From Pseudidiomarina atlantica (GTDB lineage Bacteria; Pseudomonadota; Gammaproteobacteria; Enterobacterales; Alteromonadaceae), in the NCBI RefSeq assembly GCF_000753735.1, contig NZ_JPIN01000002.1, forward strand, positions 186,001 through 250,000: DNA of 64,000 bases, read 5' to 3'. The translations under genes were made by a program, and so were the position numbers. Of this stretch, positions 26,972 through 36,228 are shown one piece after another (position 1 is the stretch's first letter; the number at the start of each line of letters is the position of its first letter). The notes under the pieces are model-generated. The model was not told the origin of the DNA, made no database searches, and saw nothing but the letters and a program-made list of their open reading frames with translations.

Positions 26972-27036
26972 TTCGAGTTCCTTGCGAAAGCTAACGAGTG
27001 TCTTGATAGTAAACAGCTTTTCGTGACAGGTGCAAT

Positions 27037-28548
27037 CTACTTCTGCGTGCTTTGCGATGATCGTCGCGGTCGTGCCGACGGACGTACATGGCGAGCGAGA
27101 ATGCGTTTACCCTCTTGTTTAACGGTATCTTGTTTGCGATAACTCCAGAGCAAATCACGCGCCCGCTTACCCGCACTGGTGAGATCGATAATGGGTTTGG
27201 GGTAATCTACGCCTAATTTGCAGGCATAGAGTTGCTGTTCCATCGCACTTAATTGCCAGGGTTGATGGATAAGCTCATTCGGGACTTGGTTTAGCTCCGG
27301 ACACCATTGACGAATAAATACGCCGTCGGGGTCGTGCTCCTCGCTTTGCTTGACCGGATTGTACATGCGGATGGTGTTGGTGCCAGTTACGCCGGCCTGC
27401 ATTTGAAATTGTGGATAATGAATGCCTGGCTCGAAATCTAAAAACAGTCGTGCTAAATGGTGTACACCTAAGCGCCAGTCAATGAGTAGGTGATGGCATA
27501 AAAAACTCACTAACATTGCGCGCATACGAAAGTTAATGTAGCCCGTCTCATGCAAGCACCGCATGCAAGCATCCACCAAAGGATACCCTGTGTGGCCGCT
27601 TTGCCAAGCATGTAAGTGCTCGCTCACTTGGTCGTCATCACGATAAGGAAAGTCGATATAGGCGCGGTTAACAGGTTGCCATTCCATCCGGTGTTCGCTT
27701 TCGAATTTCTGTATAAAATGGCAATGCCAATGCAGACGCGAAACGAGCGCGCGCAATGACATACGCCAACCCGGGGTTTGCCAATGCTTGAGCACTTTCT
27801 GATAAAACTCGCGCAAGCTGATGTTGCCCCATGCCAAATAAGGTGACATGCGCGAGCAAGCATCGCGACTGGCGGCCGGCTTCGAGATAGCATAGCGATA
27901 GTCTTTACCGCGACCTTCGAAGAAGCTTTCCAACGTCTGATGGGCGGCGAACAATCCGCCCGCTTGCATGTGTGGATGCTCGGTGCGCCATGTTTGTGGT
28001 AGTCGCTCGCGCTCATCAAGTTGCGCTAGCCAGTCAGCGCGCCACGTCTGCGCTTGCTCCCAATCGGGGCGTGCCAGTGGTGCGCGCATGGTCTGTTGCC
28101 AAGCCTCGTCCCATTGTTGCCGCGAAGTTTTACCGCGCTGTACCGCACCGGTTGGCGTTTCGTGCCAAGGGATATCCTGTGCGCAACACCACTGCTGAAC
28201 TTGTAAGTCGCGCTCGAAAGTACGTTTGATGCCAATTTCTTCGTGGCTATAGAGTGCCGCGATGGGCGTTTGTTGCTGCAACTGCTGCAGTTTCTCAAAG
28301 GGTGCACCATATTGAATCAGGAGCGGCAGCTCAACCCGATGCTTTAACCCTTGCTCGAGAGCCATTAAGCTTTGCCAGACGAAGCGCCAGTGACGTTCGT
28401 CATAGTGCGGATCAGCGACTAACTCAGGCTCAAAGCAATACCACAGCAACACGCGGTGGCCGCTGGCGATAGCGCGCTGCAGTGGCTCGTGATCGCGGAG
28501 CCGCAAGTCACGCTTCAACCAAACGATGGCAATCGGTTGCGCAGTCAC
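27037..28548 (-). CDS. photolyase/cryptochrome-family flavoprotein
   Basis: 503 residues. The N-terminal photolyase alpha/beta domain starts [18 protein letters not shown], and the C-terminal FAD-binding domain includes [13 protein letters not shown] and [14 protein letters not shown] (the region that binds DNA), [23 protein letters not shown] and [17 protein letters not shown]. Unlike the class I CPD enzymes, the NxxWQW segment facing the flavin is replaced by [10 protein letters not shown], so the subclass is unclear. It repairs UV damage or signals blue light. It starts with GTG three bases after the stop of the CRY-DASH gene, so the two form an operon. The C-terminus is basic and low-complexity ([11 protein letters not shown]). 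Confidence 0.88.
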   Translation of the reverse strand: MTAQPIAIVWLKRDLRLRDHEPLQRAIASGHRVLLWYCFEPELVADPHYDERHWRFVWQSLMALEQGLKHRVELPLLIQYGAPFEKLQQLQQQTPIAALYSHEEIGIKRTFERDLQVQQWCCAQDIPWHETPTGAVQRGKTSRQQWDEAWQQTMRAPLARPDWEQAQTWRADWLAQLDERERLPQTWRTEHPHMQAGGLFAAHQTLESFFEGRGKDYRYAISKPAASRDACSRMSPYLAWGNISLREFYQKVLKHWQTPGWRMSLRALVSRLHWHCHFIQKFESEHRMEWQPVNRAYIDFPYRDDDQVSEHLHAWQSGHTGYPLVDACMRCLHETGYINFRMRAMLVSFLCHHLLIDWRLGVHHLARLFLDFEPGIHYPQFQMQAGVTGTNTIRMYNPVKQSEEHDPDGVFIRQWCPELNQVPNELIHQPWQLSAMEQQLYACKLGVDYPKPIIDLTSAGKRARDLLWSYRKQDTVKQEGKRILARHVRPSARPRRSSQSTQK

Positions 28549-28551
28549 TAC

Positions 28552-29895
28552 TTACTCGCTAATCGGCCAGTCTGCAGCATCGACCCAATCGGTCGGCGTA
28601 CTGACGTTGCCGTGCCAGCGCTCAATGAATTCATGCTTGGCATCATACTGGCGCGTTTGTTTATCGAGGTCAAAGCGTCGATGGCCGCGCGGATCAGCGC
28701 CGACCCCAGCTAAATATTGCCAATTACCCCAGTTGGAAGCGACATCATAGTCAATCAATTGTTGCTCAAAGAAGGCTGCGCCGTAACGCCAGTCCAATTG
28801 CAGTTCGTGCACAAAACAACTGGCAACCAGCTGTCGCCCACGGTTGGACATGTACCCTATCGCATTGAGCTGATTCATGCAGGCGTTGACGATAGGGTGC
28901 GCGGTGGTGCCGCTGCACCATTGTTGCCATCGGGAGCCATAGAAACTAGTTTGTGGGCGCTGTCGCTTTATCCCGGCAAAGGCATACAAGCGCTGGCCGT
29001 GCCGTTGTGCATACCAATGAAAGTATTCGCGCCAAAGCAACTCAAAAAAGATCCAGTAAGTACTCTCATTGCTGCCATGTGCTGCTTCGTATTGCAGCAG
29101 TTGCTGATGCAAGCGGCGCACGCTCAGTGACCCGTCCGCCAGCCAAGGTGAGAACTTGGTTGATGCAGGCCAATCATCCAAGGCGTTACGGGTTTCTTTA
29201 TAGGTGTGAGCGGCACCGCTCGTAAAGTAATCGGTGACGTGTTGTTCCGCCGCACGGCTGCCGCCCTGAAAGTATTCATGGGCAGGCGCTTCAATCGGCG
29301 GCAACGCATGTTTGCGCTCAGCGAACAAGGCATTAGCGCTGGCCGGCAGTGGTGGCAACTGCCGCGGCGCTGGTACGGGCGCGGGGATTTGCCCACGCAA
29401 ATCCTGTTTTTCAATTTGCCGGCGAAACTTTGAAAACGTATCGGGTAGATCATTTAAGCCAAACGGTAATTGCGCAGCCTCCCACAGCGTTGCTGTGGTC
29501 AGCTGTTGATGTTGGATAAACGGGTAACGCTGCCGCAATAAGCGTGCATAGCTTTGCTCATAAAAGCCCGCGTGTTGACTGCTGTAAATAACCTCGATGC
29601 CACAGCGCGTAATCAGCTCTGGAATCGCCTGCAACGGTGATTGATAAACCACCAATAGATCTTGCCCAAGCTGTCGCAACTGTTGCTTGAGGTCGGTTAA
29701 GGCCGCAGCGCGAAAGCGCCAACGTGCTGCGCCCATACTGCGCAAGCCATAGCGATTCGGCTGAAACCACTTAGGGTTCACACAGTAAACAAATAGGAGC
29801 TGTTGACACTCTGCGGTGGCTTTCTCCACCAGGGCGTTATCGTCTAAGCGAATGTCATCCTGCAGCCATACTAATCCACTACGATAAGTCATCAT
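28552..29895 (-). CDS. cryptochrome DASH
   Basis: 447 residues, normal for CRY-DASH. Family signatures are GLVWLQDDIRLDDN at the start, TYKETRNALDDWPASTKFSPWLADGSLS, ELLWREYFHWYAQRHG, GYMSNRGRQLVAS and NWGNWQYLAGVGADP. CRY-DASH repairs CPD lesions in single-stranded DNA and may sense blue light. The start is ATG 29895 or 29892; further upstream codons run into the heptad repeat and have no similarity. The Shine-Dalgarno is weak. It is transcribed away from the permease and is the first gene of the two-photolyase operon. Confidence 0.93.
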   Translation of the reverse strand: MMTYRSGLVWLQDDIRLDDNALVEKATAECQQLLFVYCVNPKWFQPNRYGLRSMGAARWRFRAAALTDLKQQLRQLGQDLLVVYQSPLQAIPELITRCGIEVIYSSQHAGFYEQSYARLLRQRYPFIQHQQLTTATLWEAAQLPFGLNDLPDTFSKFRRQIEKQDLRGQIPAPVPAPRQLPPLPASANALFAERKHALPPIEAPAHEYFQGGSRAAEQHVTDYFTSGAAHTYKETRNALDDWPASTKFSPWLADGSLSVRRLHQQLLQYEAAHGSNESTYWIFFELLWREYFHWYAQRHGQRLYAFAGIKRQRPQTSFYGSRWQQWCSGTTAHPIVNACMNQLNAIGYMSNRGRQLVASCFVHELQLDWRYGAAFFEQQLIDYDVASNWGNWQYLAGVGADPRGHRRFDLDKQTRQYDAKHEFIERWHGNVSTPTDWVDAADWPISE

Positions 29896-29959
29896 GAAAG
29901 CGATCGATTCCAAATTAAAACAAGTATCGAGTAATACGCTACAATCCCCATTATCGATT

Positions 29960-29987
29960 AACGAATAACGAATAACGAATAACGAGG
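29960..29987 (+). repeat. heptad tandem repeat B (AACGAAT x3)
   Basis: Three perfect AACGAAT units (29960-29980) and a variant AACGAGG (29981-29987) lie just before the permease start. The GAGG of the variant unit serves as its Shine-Dalgarno, eight bases before ATG 29996. A partial CGATT unit precedes the array. Confidence 0.85.
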
Positions 29988-29995
29988 ACCTTAAC

Positions 29996-31231
29996 ATGCA
30001 GCAATTGCAGCGCGACACCTCGCTGGCTGGAGCCATGCTACTTGGCCTAGGATCTATTATCGGCACTGGAGCCTTTGTCAGTATCGGCTTTGGCTATGAC
30101 CTAGCCGGTGAGTACTTGCTCTATGCCTTGTTGCTTGCTGCTTTTGTTGCACTCTGTAATGGCCTCTCCAGTGCCCAGCTGGCGGCGGTGCATCCGGTGA
30201 GTGGTGGTACCTATGAGTATGGCTACGAGTTCCTCAATCACGACTTAGGTTTTATTGCCGGCTGGTTTTTCGTCTGCGCCAAAAGCGCATCGGCCGCTGC
30301 CGCAGCGCTTGGTAGCGCTTGGTTGCTTAACCACTACCTGCAATGGCCGCCGTTGTATGTCACCTTGCTCGCAATCGTTTTGTTGCTGTTGATAACTGTA
30401 TTAGTGCTGGCCGGACTCAAACGCTCCAACCAAGTGAATGCGGTGCTGGTGAGCTGTGCCATTTTGAGCTTGTTGTTGTTTGTCGGCTGGGCGTGGCAAC
30501 AGCCGCCAGCAATGGCGCCGGAACTCAGCCGTGCGCCCACCGAGTTAAGCGATGTTTTCGCGGCAGCGGCGTTGCTATTTGTGGCCTACACCGGATATGG
30601 CCGCATCGCCACTATGGGGGAGGAAATCCGTGACCCCCGCCGGAATATTCCACGCGCCATTGTCGCGACCATGATTGTGGTGACGCTGCTATATGCGTTG
30701 ATTGGCATTACGTTAGTCAAGCTGGCGCCGCTCACAATCGGTGGTGATTTTATTCTTACTAAACTGATGCCAGCAGGCATTTATCATGATCTAGTGATGA
30801 TTGGCGCCCTGCTTGCGATGCTCGGCGTGACGCTCAATCTAGTGCTCGGTGTCTCCCGCGTGGTGTTGGCCATGGCGCGTCGAAATGACCTGCCGCGAGG
30901 CTGGGCCAGCCTCAACGTGGGGCAAACGTCAGCACCTGCGGCAACTATCGCCACCGCAGCAGTGATGATGCTCATTGCGGCATTCGGTGGCATTAAATTG
31001 GCGTGGACCTTTAGCGCGTTTACCGTGTTGATTTACTATAGCATCACCAATCTCGCCGCACTTAAGGTTCGTTCCGAGCAACGCTTCATTGCCAAGTTTT
31101 GGTCTGTGCTGGGGCTTATCGGTTGTTTAGGACTGGCTTTTATGGTCGACGTGAACACCATCTTTGTCGGTAGTCTTCTGCTGCTTGCAGGCCTTGTTTG
31201 GCACCGCTATCGCCTGAGTCGGCGCGGGTAA
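29996..31231 (+). CDS. APC-family amino acid permease
   Basis: 411-residue transporter with about 12 membrane segments. The N-terminal substrate motif LLGLGSIIGTGAFVSIGFG is the APC signature, and YTGYGRIATMGEEIRDPRRNIPRAI is the conserved helix 6-loop. It imports or exchanges amino acids, probably driven by cation symport. The protein is shorter at the C-terminus than classical APC members but complete. It is divergent from CRY-DASH, and its Shine-Dalgarno comes from heptad repeat B. Substrate unknown. Confidence 0.9.
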   Translation: MQQLQRDTSLAGAMLLGLGSIIGTGAFVSIGFGYDLAGEYLLYALLLAAFVALCNGLSSAQLAAVHPVSGGTYEYGYEFLNHDLGFIAGWFFVCAKSASAAAAALGSAWLLNHYLQWPPLYVTLLAIVLLLLITVLVLAGLKRSNQVNAVLVSCAILSLLLFVGWAWQQPPAMAPELSRAPTELSDVFAAAALLFVAYTGYGRIATMGEEIRDPRRNIPRAIVATMIVVTLLYALIGITLVKLAPLTIGGDFILTKLMPAGIYHDLVMIGALLAMLGVTLNLVLGVSRVVLAMARRNDLPRGWASLNVGQTSAPAATIATAAVMMLIAAFGGIKLAWTFSAFTVLIYYSITNLAALKVRSEQRFIAKFWSVLGLIGCLGLAFMVDVNTIFVGSLLLLAGLVWHRYRLSRRG

Positions 31232-31342
31232 GTAAAAGTTTCGATTGAAACTGAAGCAAACATTGTCAATACTCGGTGAAATCTCAACAAACTTGCGAAG
31301 TATTCGTACAGGCCGTTGTTCCAATGGAGTAAAGGATTGTCG

Positions 31343-33991
31343 ATGAATGAGCTTGACTGGCAAGACCAAATTCTAGTGTTAGGACTTGTCCTAGCGCTAA
31401 TTTTGTTTGCCATCACTTGGTGGATAGGTCATCTCGAACGACTACGGCTCGCGCAATTGGTTTCAGCCAAATTCAAAACTCTCGCCTCGCTCGCACAGAA
31501 CAAATCACTTGAACAAAAACTTGAGGATATTTGTGGGCTTATCGAAAGTCAGGTCAATGACTCGTTGTGCTCGGTGATGTTAGTGGACTCTAGTAAACGA
31601 CAACTGAATGCCGCAAGCGCGATTAGCTTACCAGAAGACTTTATCCTTGCCTTGCAAGGCTTGCCCATTGCTGACGGTGTCGGAGCCTGCGGCACTGCCG
31701 CTTATCGGAAGGTTCCGGTTATTGCAGCAGATATGTCGATTGATTCACGTTTTGATGCGTTTCGTAAACTCATCGATGAATACGAACTCAAAGCATGTTG
31801 GTCGTTTCCTGTCATTTCTCCGGTGAGCAAATCGGTCATTGGTACTTTTGCCGTGTACTTTCGTCGCAAACGCAAACCTAATTTGCGCGAATTAGATTTG
31901 TTGCAGCGCAGTCGTGACCTCGTGGCGTTGGTGATCACACAGCATCAAGACCGGGTACAGCGAGAGCGCAGCGAGCAGCACAGTCGCTCATTGTTTAGCT
32001 ACAACCCGGATGCAGTGTTCACGCTCGATCTTGACGGTAATTTCAAAAGTCTAAACCGCGCCGGTACTGACTTGATTGGCTTTACTGAACTGGAAGTCTT
32101 GGGGCAACATTATGAAGTCGTGGTGCCAGAAGAGTATCGTGAGCAAACGCGAGCGCACTTCGAAGCGGCAAAGCAGGGTAAGCCGCAACGCTATGAAATA
32201 AAAATTGTGAATCGCGGCGGTGAGCTGCACGACCTCGACATCACCAATATGCCGATCATCATTAATGGCGAGATTACAGGGGTGCACGGCATCGCCAAAG
32301 ATATGACTGTTGCCCGCCGCAATGAATCACAATTGTTACTGCTGCAGCGCAGTGTAGAATCGAGCACCAACGGTGTAGTGATTGCCGACGCCAACCAATC
32401 TCACTATCCGGTCATCTATTCGAATCCAGCTTTTCAAGAAATCACTGGTTACAGCGAAGCTGAAATCATCGGGCGGAGTTGTAGCCTTTTGCAAGGCGCC
32501 GACACCGACCCAGAGACAGTGCAGCAAATCCGTGATGCTTTGCATCAACGCTCCGAAGTGCGCGTCAATATTCTCAACTACCGCAAAGATGGTTCCCCTT
32601 TTTGGAACGATTTGCTGATATCACCGGTGCGTGATGGCGAGCGCGTGACCCATTTCATTGGGTTACAAAGTGATGTGACTGAGCGTGTATTCCGCGAAGA
32701 AAAACTTGAGTTTTTGGCTCAACACGACGTACTTACCCACCTACCGAATCGCAACGCGATTGAGAAATGCTTGGCGCGTTTAGTGACGCAGCCAGATACC
32801 CAAGTAGCTGTATTGTTTATCGATCTTGACGGTTTTAAACCGGTGAACGATAGTCTTGGACACGCGGTCGGTGACCGTATTCTTGAAGAAACAGCTGAGC
32901 GCTTGCAAAGTCAGATCGCGCCGCACGATTTACTGGGTCGCTTTGGCGGCGATGAGTTTGTGGCTATTGTGCATACGCAGAAGGCCGAGCACGAAGTGGT
33001 GCAACTTGCCCACAATCTACTTGCCCAATTTAATACACCTTTTCATTTTGAAGATCTTGAGGTGTCGCTATCGGCAACCATTGGCATTGCGGATAACTCC
33101 GAGCCGCTACAACATCCCCTCGAGTTGATTCAACGGGCGGATGTCGCCATGTATGAAGCCAAGCGCCGTGGTGGCAGTTCTTATCATTGGTATAGCAGTG
33201 ACCTTGATGCGGGAATGCAATCGCAAGTGGAATTGCGCACCCAATTACAAGAGGCCATCCAACAACAGCAATTTGAGTTGTTCTATCAACCTATTGTCGA
33301 TGGCGCCGGACATCCGGTTGGGGTCGAAGCCTTGGTGCGCTGGAAGCATCCGCAGCGCGGTTATATTTCACCGGGAGATTTTATCCCGCTGGCCGAGGCG
33401 ACAGGACAGATTATTGCCATTGCCGATTGGGTGTTTGAGCAGGCGTGTAAAGACACTCCGACGCTTTTAGCTGCCGGCATTGAGAGTGTCAGTATTAACT
33501 TTTCGCCGCTACAGTTTTACCGCGATGATCTGTTAGAGAATATTGAACATGCGCTGCAGCGTTATGGCGTGAAACCGCAAGCCTTGGTGGTCGAAATCAC
33601 CGAGAATGTGTTTATGCGTGACAGCCAACACATGATTCAAATGTTGCATCGGCTGCGTAAATTAGGCTTGTCGATCGCCATTGATGACTTTGGTACCGGT
33701 TTCGCGAGCTTGAGCTATTTGAACCAGTTGCCGGTGGACAGCTTAAAGATTGATCAGAGTTTTATTCGAGGTATTGAGCAAGCGCGGCGTAATTCGGCGA
33801 TTGCGCGTGGGGTACTTACCATTGCCCAAGAGCTTGGCGTAAAAACCATTGCTGAAGGGGTCGAAACAGAAGCCGAGCGTGACTACCTCATTCAACACAA
33901 CTGCAGTCAAATGCAGGGTTTTTTGTTCTGTCGGCCGCAGCCCCTAGCAGCCACTTTGCAGTGGCTGCAGGAGCAACAGATCAAGATTTAA
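31343..33991 (+). CDS. GAF-PAS-LOV-like PAS-GGDEF-EAL protein
   Basis: 882 residues: one N-terminal membrane helix (about 9-30), GAF (about 55-205), PAS (about 215-325), a second PAS with LOV features (about 335-455), GGDEF (about 460-620) and EAL (about 640-880). The second PAS keeps the photoactive-type cysteine C380 in GRSCSLLQG, the FMN-binding N412 and N422 in LNYRKDGSPFWN, and Q442 in FIGLQSDVTE. The GGDEF (GRFGGDEF) and EAL (GVEALVRW, DDFGTGFASL, AEGVET) active sites are both intact, so it could make and break c-di-GMP; the RxxD inhibitory site is absent. The start is ATG 31343 after AAAGGA. Light control is inference. Confidence 0.92.
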   Translation: MNELDWQDQILVLGLVLALILFAITWWIGHLERLRLAQLVSAKFKTLASLAQNKSLEQKLEDICGLIESQVNDSLCSVMLVDSSKRQLNAASAISLPEDFILALQGLPIADGVGACGTAAYRKVPVIAADMSIDSRFDAFRKLIDEYELKACWSFPVISPVSKSVIGTFAVYFRRKRKPNLRELDLLQRSRDLVALVITQHQDRVQRERSEQHSRSLFSYNPDAVFTLDLDGNFKSLNRAGTDLIGFTELEVLGQHYEVVVPEEYREQTRAHFEAAKQGKPQRYEIKIVNRGGELHDLDITNMPIIINGEITGVHGIAKDMTVARRNESQLLLLQRSVESSTNGVVIADANQSHYPVIYSNPAFQEITGYSEAEIIGRSCSLLQGADTDPETVQQIRDALHQRSEVRVNILNYRKDGSPFWNDLLISPVRDGERVTHFIGLQSDVTERVFREEKLEFLAQHDVLTHLPNRNAIEKCLARLVTQPDTQVAVLFIDLDGFKPVNDSLGHAVGDRILEETAERLQSQIAPHDLLGRFGGDEFVAIVHTQKAEHEVVQLAHNLLAQFNTPFHFEDLEVSLSATIGIADNSEPLQHPLELIQRADVAMYEAKRRGGSSYHWYSSDLDAGMQSQVELRTQLQEAIQQQQFELFYQPIVDGAGHPVGVEALVRWKHPQRGYISPGDFIPLAEATGQIIAIADWVFEQACKDTPTLLAAGIESVSINFSPLQFYRDDLLENIEHALQRYGVKPQALVVEITENVFMRDSQHMIQMLHRLRKLGLSIAIDDFGTGFASLSYLNQLPVDSLKIDQSFIRGIEQARRNSAIARGVLTIAQELGVKTIAEGVETEAERDYLIQHNCSQMQGFLFCRPQPLAATLQWLQEQQIKI

Positions 33992-34000
33992 GTTGAGCGT

Positions 34001-36130
34001 TTAGAAGCGATAGTCAAAGCCGACAGAAATATTCTGCGGTTTGTTGGGGCGCGCACCGTATGGCAAACGACCGATGATGACTTGCTCATCGAGCAAGTTT
34101 TCCACCTTCAAAAACACTGTCGTTTGCTTCGTCAGCGGATAACGGCTGATAAAGTCGACAGTCGTTAGTGCTTCGGTGTAAGCATAAGGGCTAGTATCGT
34201 TTTGGCAGCCCACACTCACACAGGTCTCATCCATATATTTGATAACCAAGTGTTGATTCCAACCACTGTCATGTAACAAGCCAATTTGCGCGCTCATCAC
34301 GTGCTCAGGAATGGCGGCTAACACATCGCCATCTGCTACGCCGGTGACTGCATTGTCGGCACTGATCTCAGCGCTAGTGTAGGTGTAGTTAAATGCTACC
34401 GGAATTTCAAATGCACCGTGCTGCCAAGTGTTACCTAATTGCAGCTCTAAACCTTGTACCAAGGCTTCGCCAGTGACAAAGCTACCTGAGGTGGCGCCGT
34501 TGCTACATGGGCTCGCCACTGAACACAGCTCAGCTTGGTTATCGAAATCACTACGGAAGGCAATAGCTTCAGCAAACCATGCATTGTCGCTGTAACGCAG
34601 GCCAGCTTCAAAGTTGACGCTAGTTTCCGGTTCGTCGTTGGCAGTTGCACCGCCACCGAGCGGCGAGAAGCCACGATGTACACCAGCGAGGACTTGTAAG
34701 TTGTTATTGACCGCATAGGTGAAGGATACACCAGGCAGCCATTCTTCGGCTGCGCTACTGCGGAAACTTGGGCTGTCGCTGCGCTCTGGTGTGGCAAACT
34801 GTCGACGATAGGTTTCGGCGTCCTCATAACGTAACACCGCGTTCACCGCTAGGCGGTCGGTCATTTGCCACAAATCGGCAAGCCAGAACGCTTGTGCGTC
34901 GGCACCTTCTAGGCGGTTATCGCCGCCAGTTGGTGCAATGGTCGACTGATAAACGAGGCTACCATTGACTTGGTCATACACGTCCACCGGTTGGTAGCGG
35001 TCCATGGTATCGCTGTGATCGCGGACACCAAATTCCAGTTCATGGTCACCAAGGTCGGCAAACAACCGCGCTTCTATACCGTAAGATTCATAGGCACGGT
35101 TGTTATTTTTGTATTCCAACCCAGCGTAATCTTGACTGCCATTGAGCACCGCAATGGCATCGGCATCACCGGCGTTGGCGGCGGCAATCAAGCTGCTCGG
35201 GCTGCCTTTAAACCAGTTGCGTTTGTAATCATTGCGATAGGCTACAGCGGTTAAACGCCACAGTGCGTTAATGTCGAGTTCGTAGGTGAGTGAGTAACCA
35301 TTGTGCTGGTTATCCATCTGGTCAATCGACGTCAATCCATAACGACGGTTAGGGTCACGATTAAAGTCTGCATCGGTTAAGCCAGCATAGGTTTCGTTGG
35401 AAATCTGCTCAGAGTACTGGGCCTTCGCGGTCAAGCTTTGGTTGGCGCCAGTCCAACGCAGTTTTACCAGGTAGTCCTGAATATCGTAACCAGCATCACG
35501 ATTGCTGCGATCAATGGTTTTGAAACCATCTGAATCACGCTGGACAGTATCAATTAACCAGCCAAACGCGCCTTCGGTACCGCCATAGTACGCATGAATG
35601 TCACGACTGTTATTTTCACCCAAACGTAAGGTCACCTGTCCCTGCCGTTCTTGTGGAATTGGCGTGGTGACTAAATTCACGACACCACCAGTAGTTTGTG
35701 GGCCGTAGCGCAACAGCGGTGCGCCTTTGAGTACTTCAACGCTGTGCATGCGATAGGCTTCAGGGAAGTAGTATGCGGCAGGGTTAGAGTATGGCGCTGG
35801 CGCGATCATTACACCGTCGACCATTAAAGTAACTTTACTGCTACGTTCACCGCTGGCGGCGCGAATACCAATGTTTGGGCGCAGACCCTCGCCGTCTTCC
35901 TCACGCACATAGACGCCAGGTACGGTTTTCATCAATTGGTTGATATCGGTCTGCACTTCAACATTGAGTTGCTCTGGCGCGATCACCGAACCTGAACCTG
36001 CGACGGTCTTTGCATCTTCTTTCGAACCGATAATTTCGATGACTTCATCGGCTTGGGTGGTTGGTTCAGCAAGAGCTGAGGTGCTAACCGCGGCGAGTGC
36101 AATCGCCATAGCAACTTTTGAATAACGCAT
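34001..36130 (-). CDS. TonB-dependent receptor, FecA-like
   Basis: 709-residue outer-membrane receptor: signal peptide (MAIALAAVSTSALA), TonB box-like ADEVIEIIG, plug domain (about 40-165) with GVYVREEDGEGLRPNIGIR and VLKGAPLLRYGPQTTGGVVNLVT, then a 22-strand barrel ending in SVGFDYRF with terminal Phe. The plug blocks are closest to Fe(III)-dicitrate-type FecA receptors, but the ligand is not certain. There is no N-terminal signalling domain, so it would not signal to an ECF sigma factor. Two Fur-box-like dyads lie upstream, so it should be iron-repressed. Confidence 0.93.
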   Translation of the reverse strand: MRYSKVAMAIALAAVSTSALAEPTTQADEVIEIIGSKEDAKTVAGSGSVIAPEQLNVEVQTDINQLMKTVPGVYVREEDGEGLRPNIGIRAASGERSSKVTLMVDGVMIAPAPYSNPAAYYFPEAYRMHSVEVLKGAPLLRYGPQTTGGVVNLVTTPIPQERQGQVTLRLGENNSRDIHAYYGGTEGAFGWLIDTVQRDSDGFKTIDRSNRDAGYDIQDYLVKLRWTGANQSLTAKAQYSEQISNETYAGLTDADFNRDPNRRYGLTSIDQMDNQHNGYSLTYELDINALWRLTAVAYRNDYKRNWFKGSPSSLIAAANAGDADAIAVLNGSQDYAGLEYKNNNRAYESYGIEARLFADLGDHELEFGVRDHSDTMDRYQPVDVYDQVNGSLVYQSTIAPTGGDNRLEGADAQAFWLADLWQMTDRLAVNAVLRYEDAETYRRQFATPERSDSPSFRSSAAEEWLPGVSFTYAVNNNLQVLAGVHRGFSPLGGGATANDEPETSVNFEAGLRYSDNAWFAEAIAFRSDFDNQAELCSVASPCSNGATSGSFVTGEALVQGLELQLGNTWQHGAFEIPVAFNYTYTSAEISADNAVTGVADGDVLAAIPEHVMSAQIGLLHDSGWNQHLVIKYMDETCVSVGCQNDTSPYAYTEALTTVDFISRYPLTKQTTVFLKVENLLDEQVIIGRLPYGARPNKPQNISVGFDYRF

Positions 36131-36177
36131 GTAAACCCCTAGTTGATGTTATTAGTTATCAAGTCGGGGCAATTATA

Positions 36178-36196
36178 AATGCAAACTATTCGCATT
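36178..36196. promoter_or_regulatory. Fur box 1 for the TonB receptor
   Basis: AATGCAAACTATTCGCATT is a 19-bp dyad (7 of 9 positions symmetric around the central T), matching the AATGMNAA-type half-sites of Fur boxes. It lies 48 bases before the receptor start on the minus strand. Confidence 0.6.
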
Positions 36197-36206
36197 AACA
36201 AGGGTA

Positions 36207-36225
36207 AATGAGAGTTATTCCCAAT
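36207..36225. promoter_or_regulatory. Fur box 2 for the TonB receptor
   Basis: AATGAGAGTTATTCCCAAT is a weaker 19-bp dyad (6 of 9 symmetric) with the AATGAGA half-site typical of Fur. It starts 11 bp after box 1, suggesting cooperative binding. Confidence 0.45.
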
Positions 36226-36228
36226 TGG

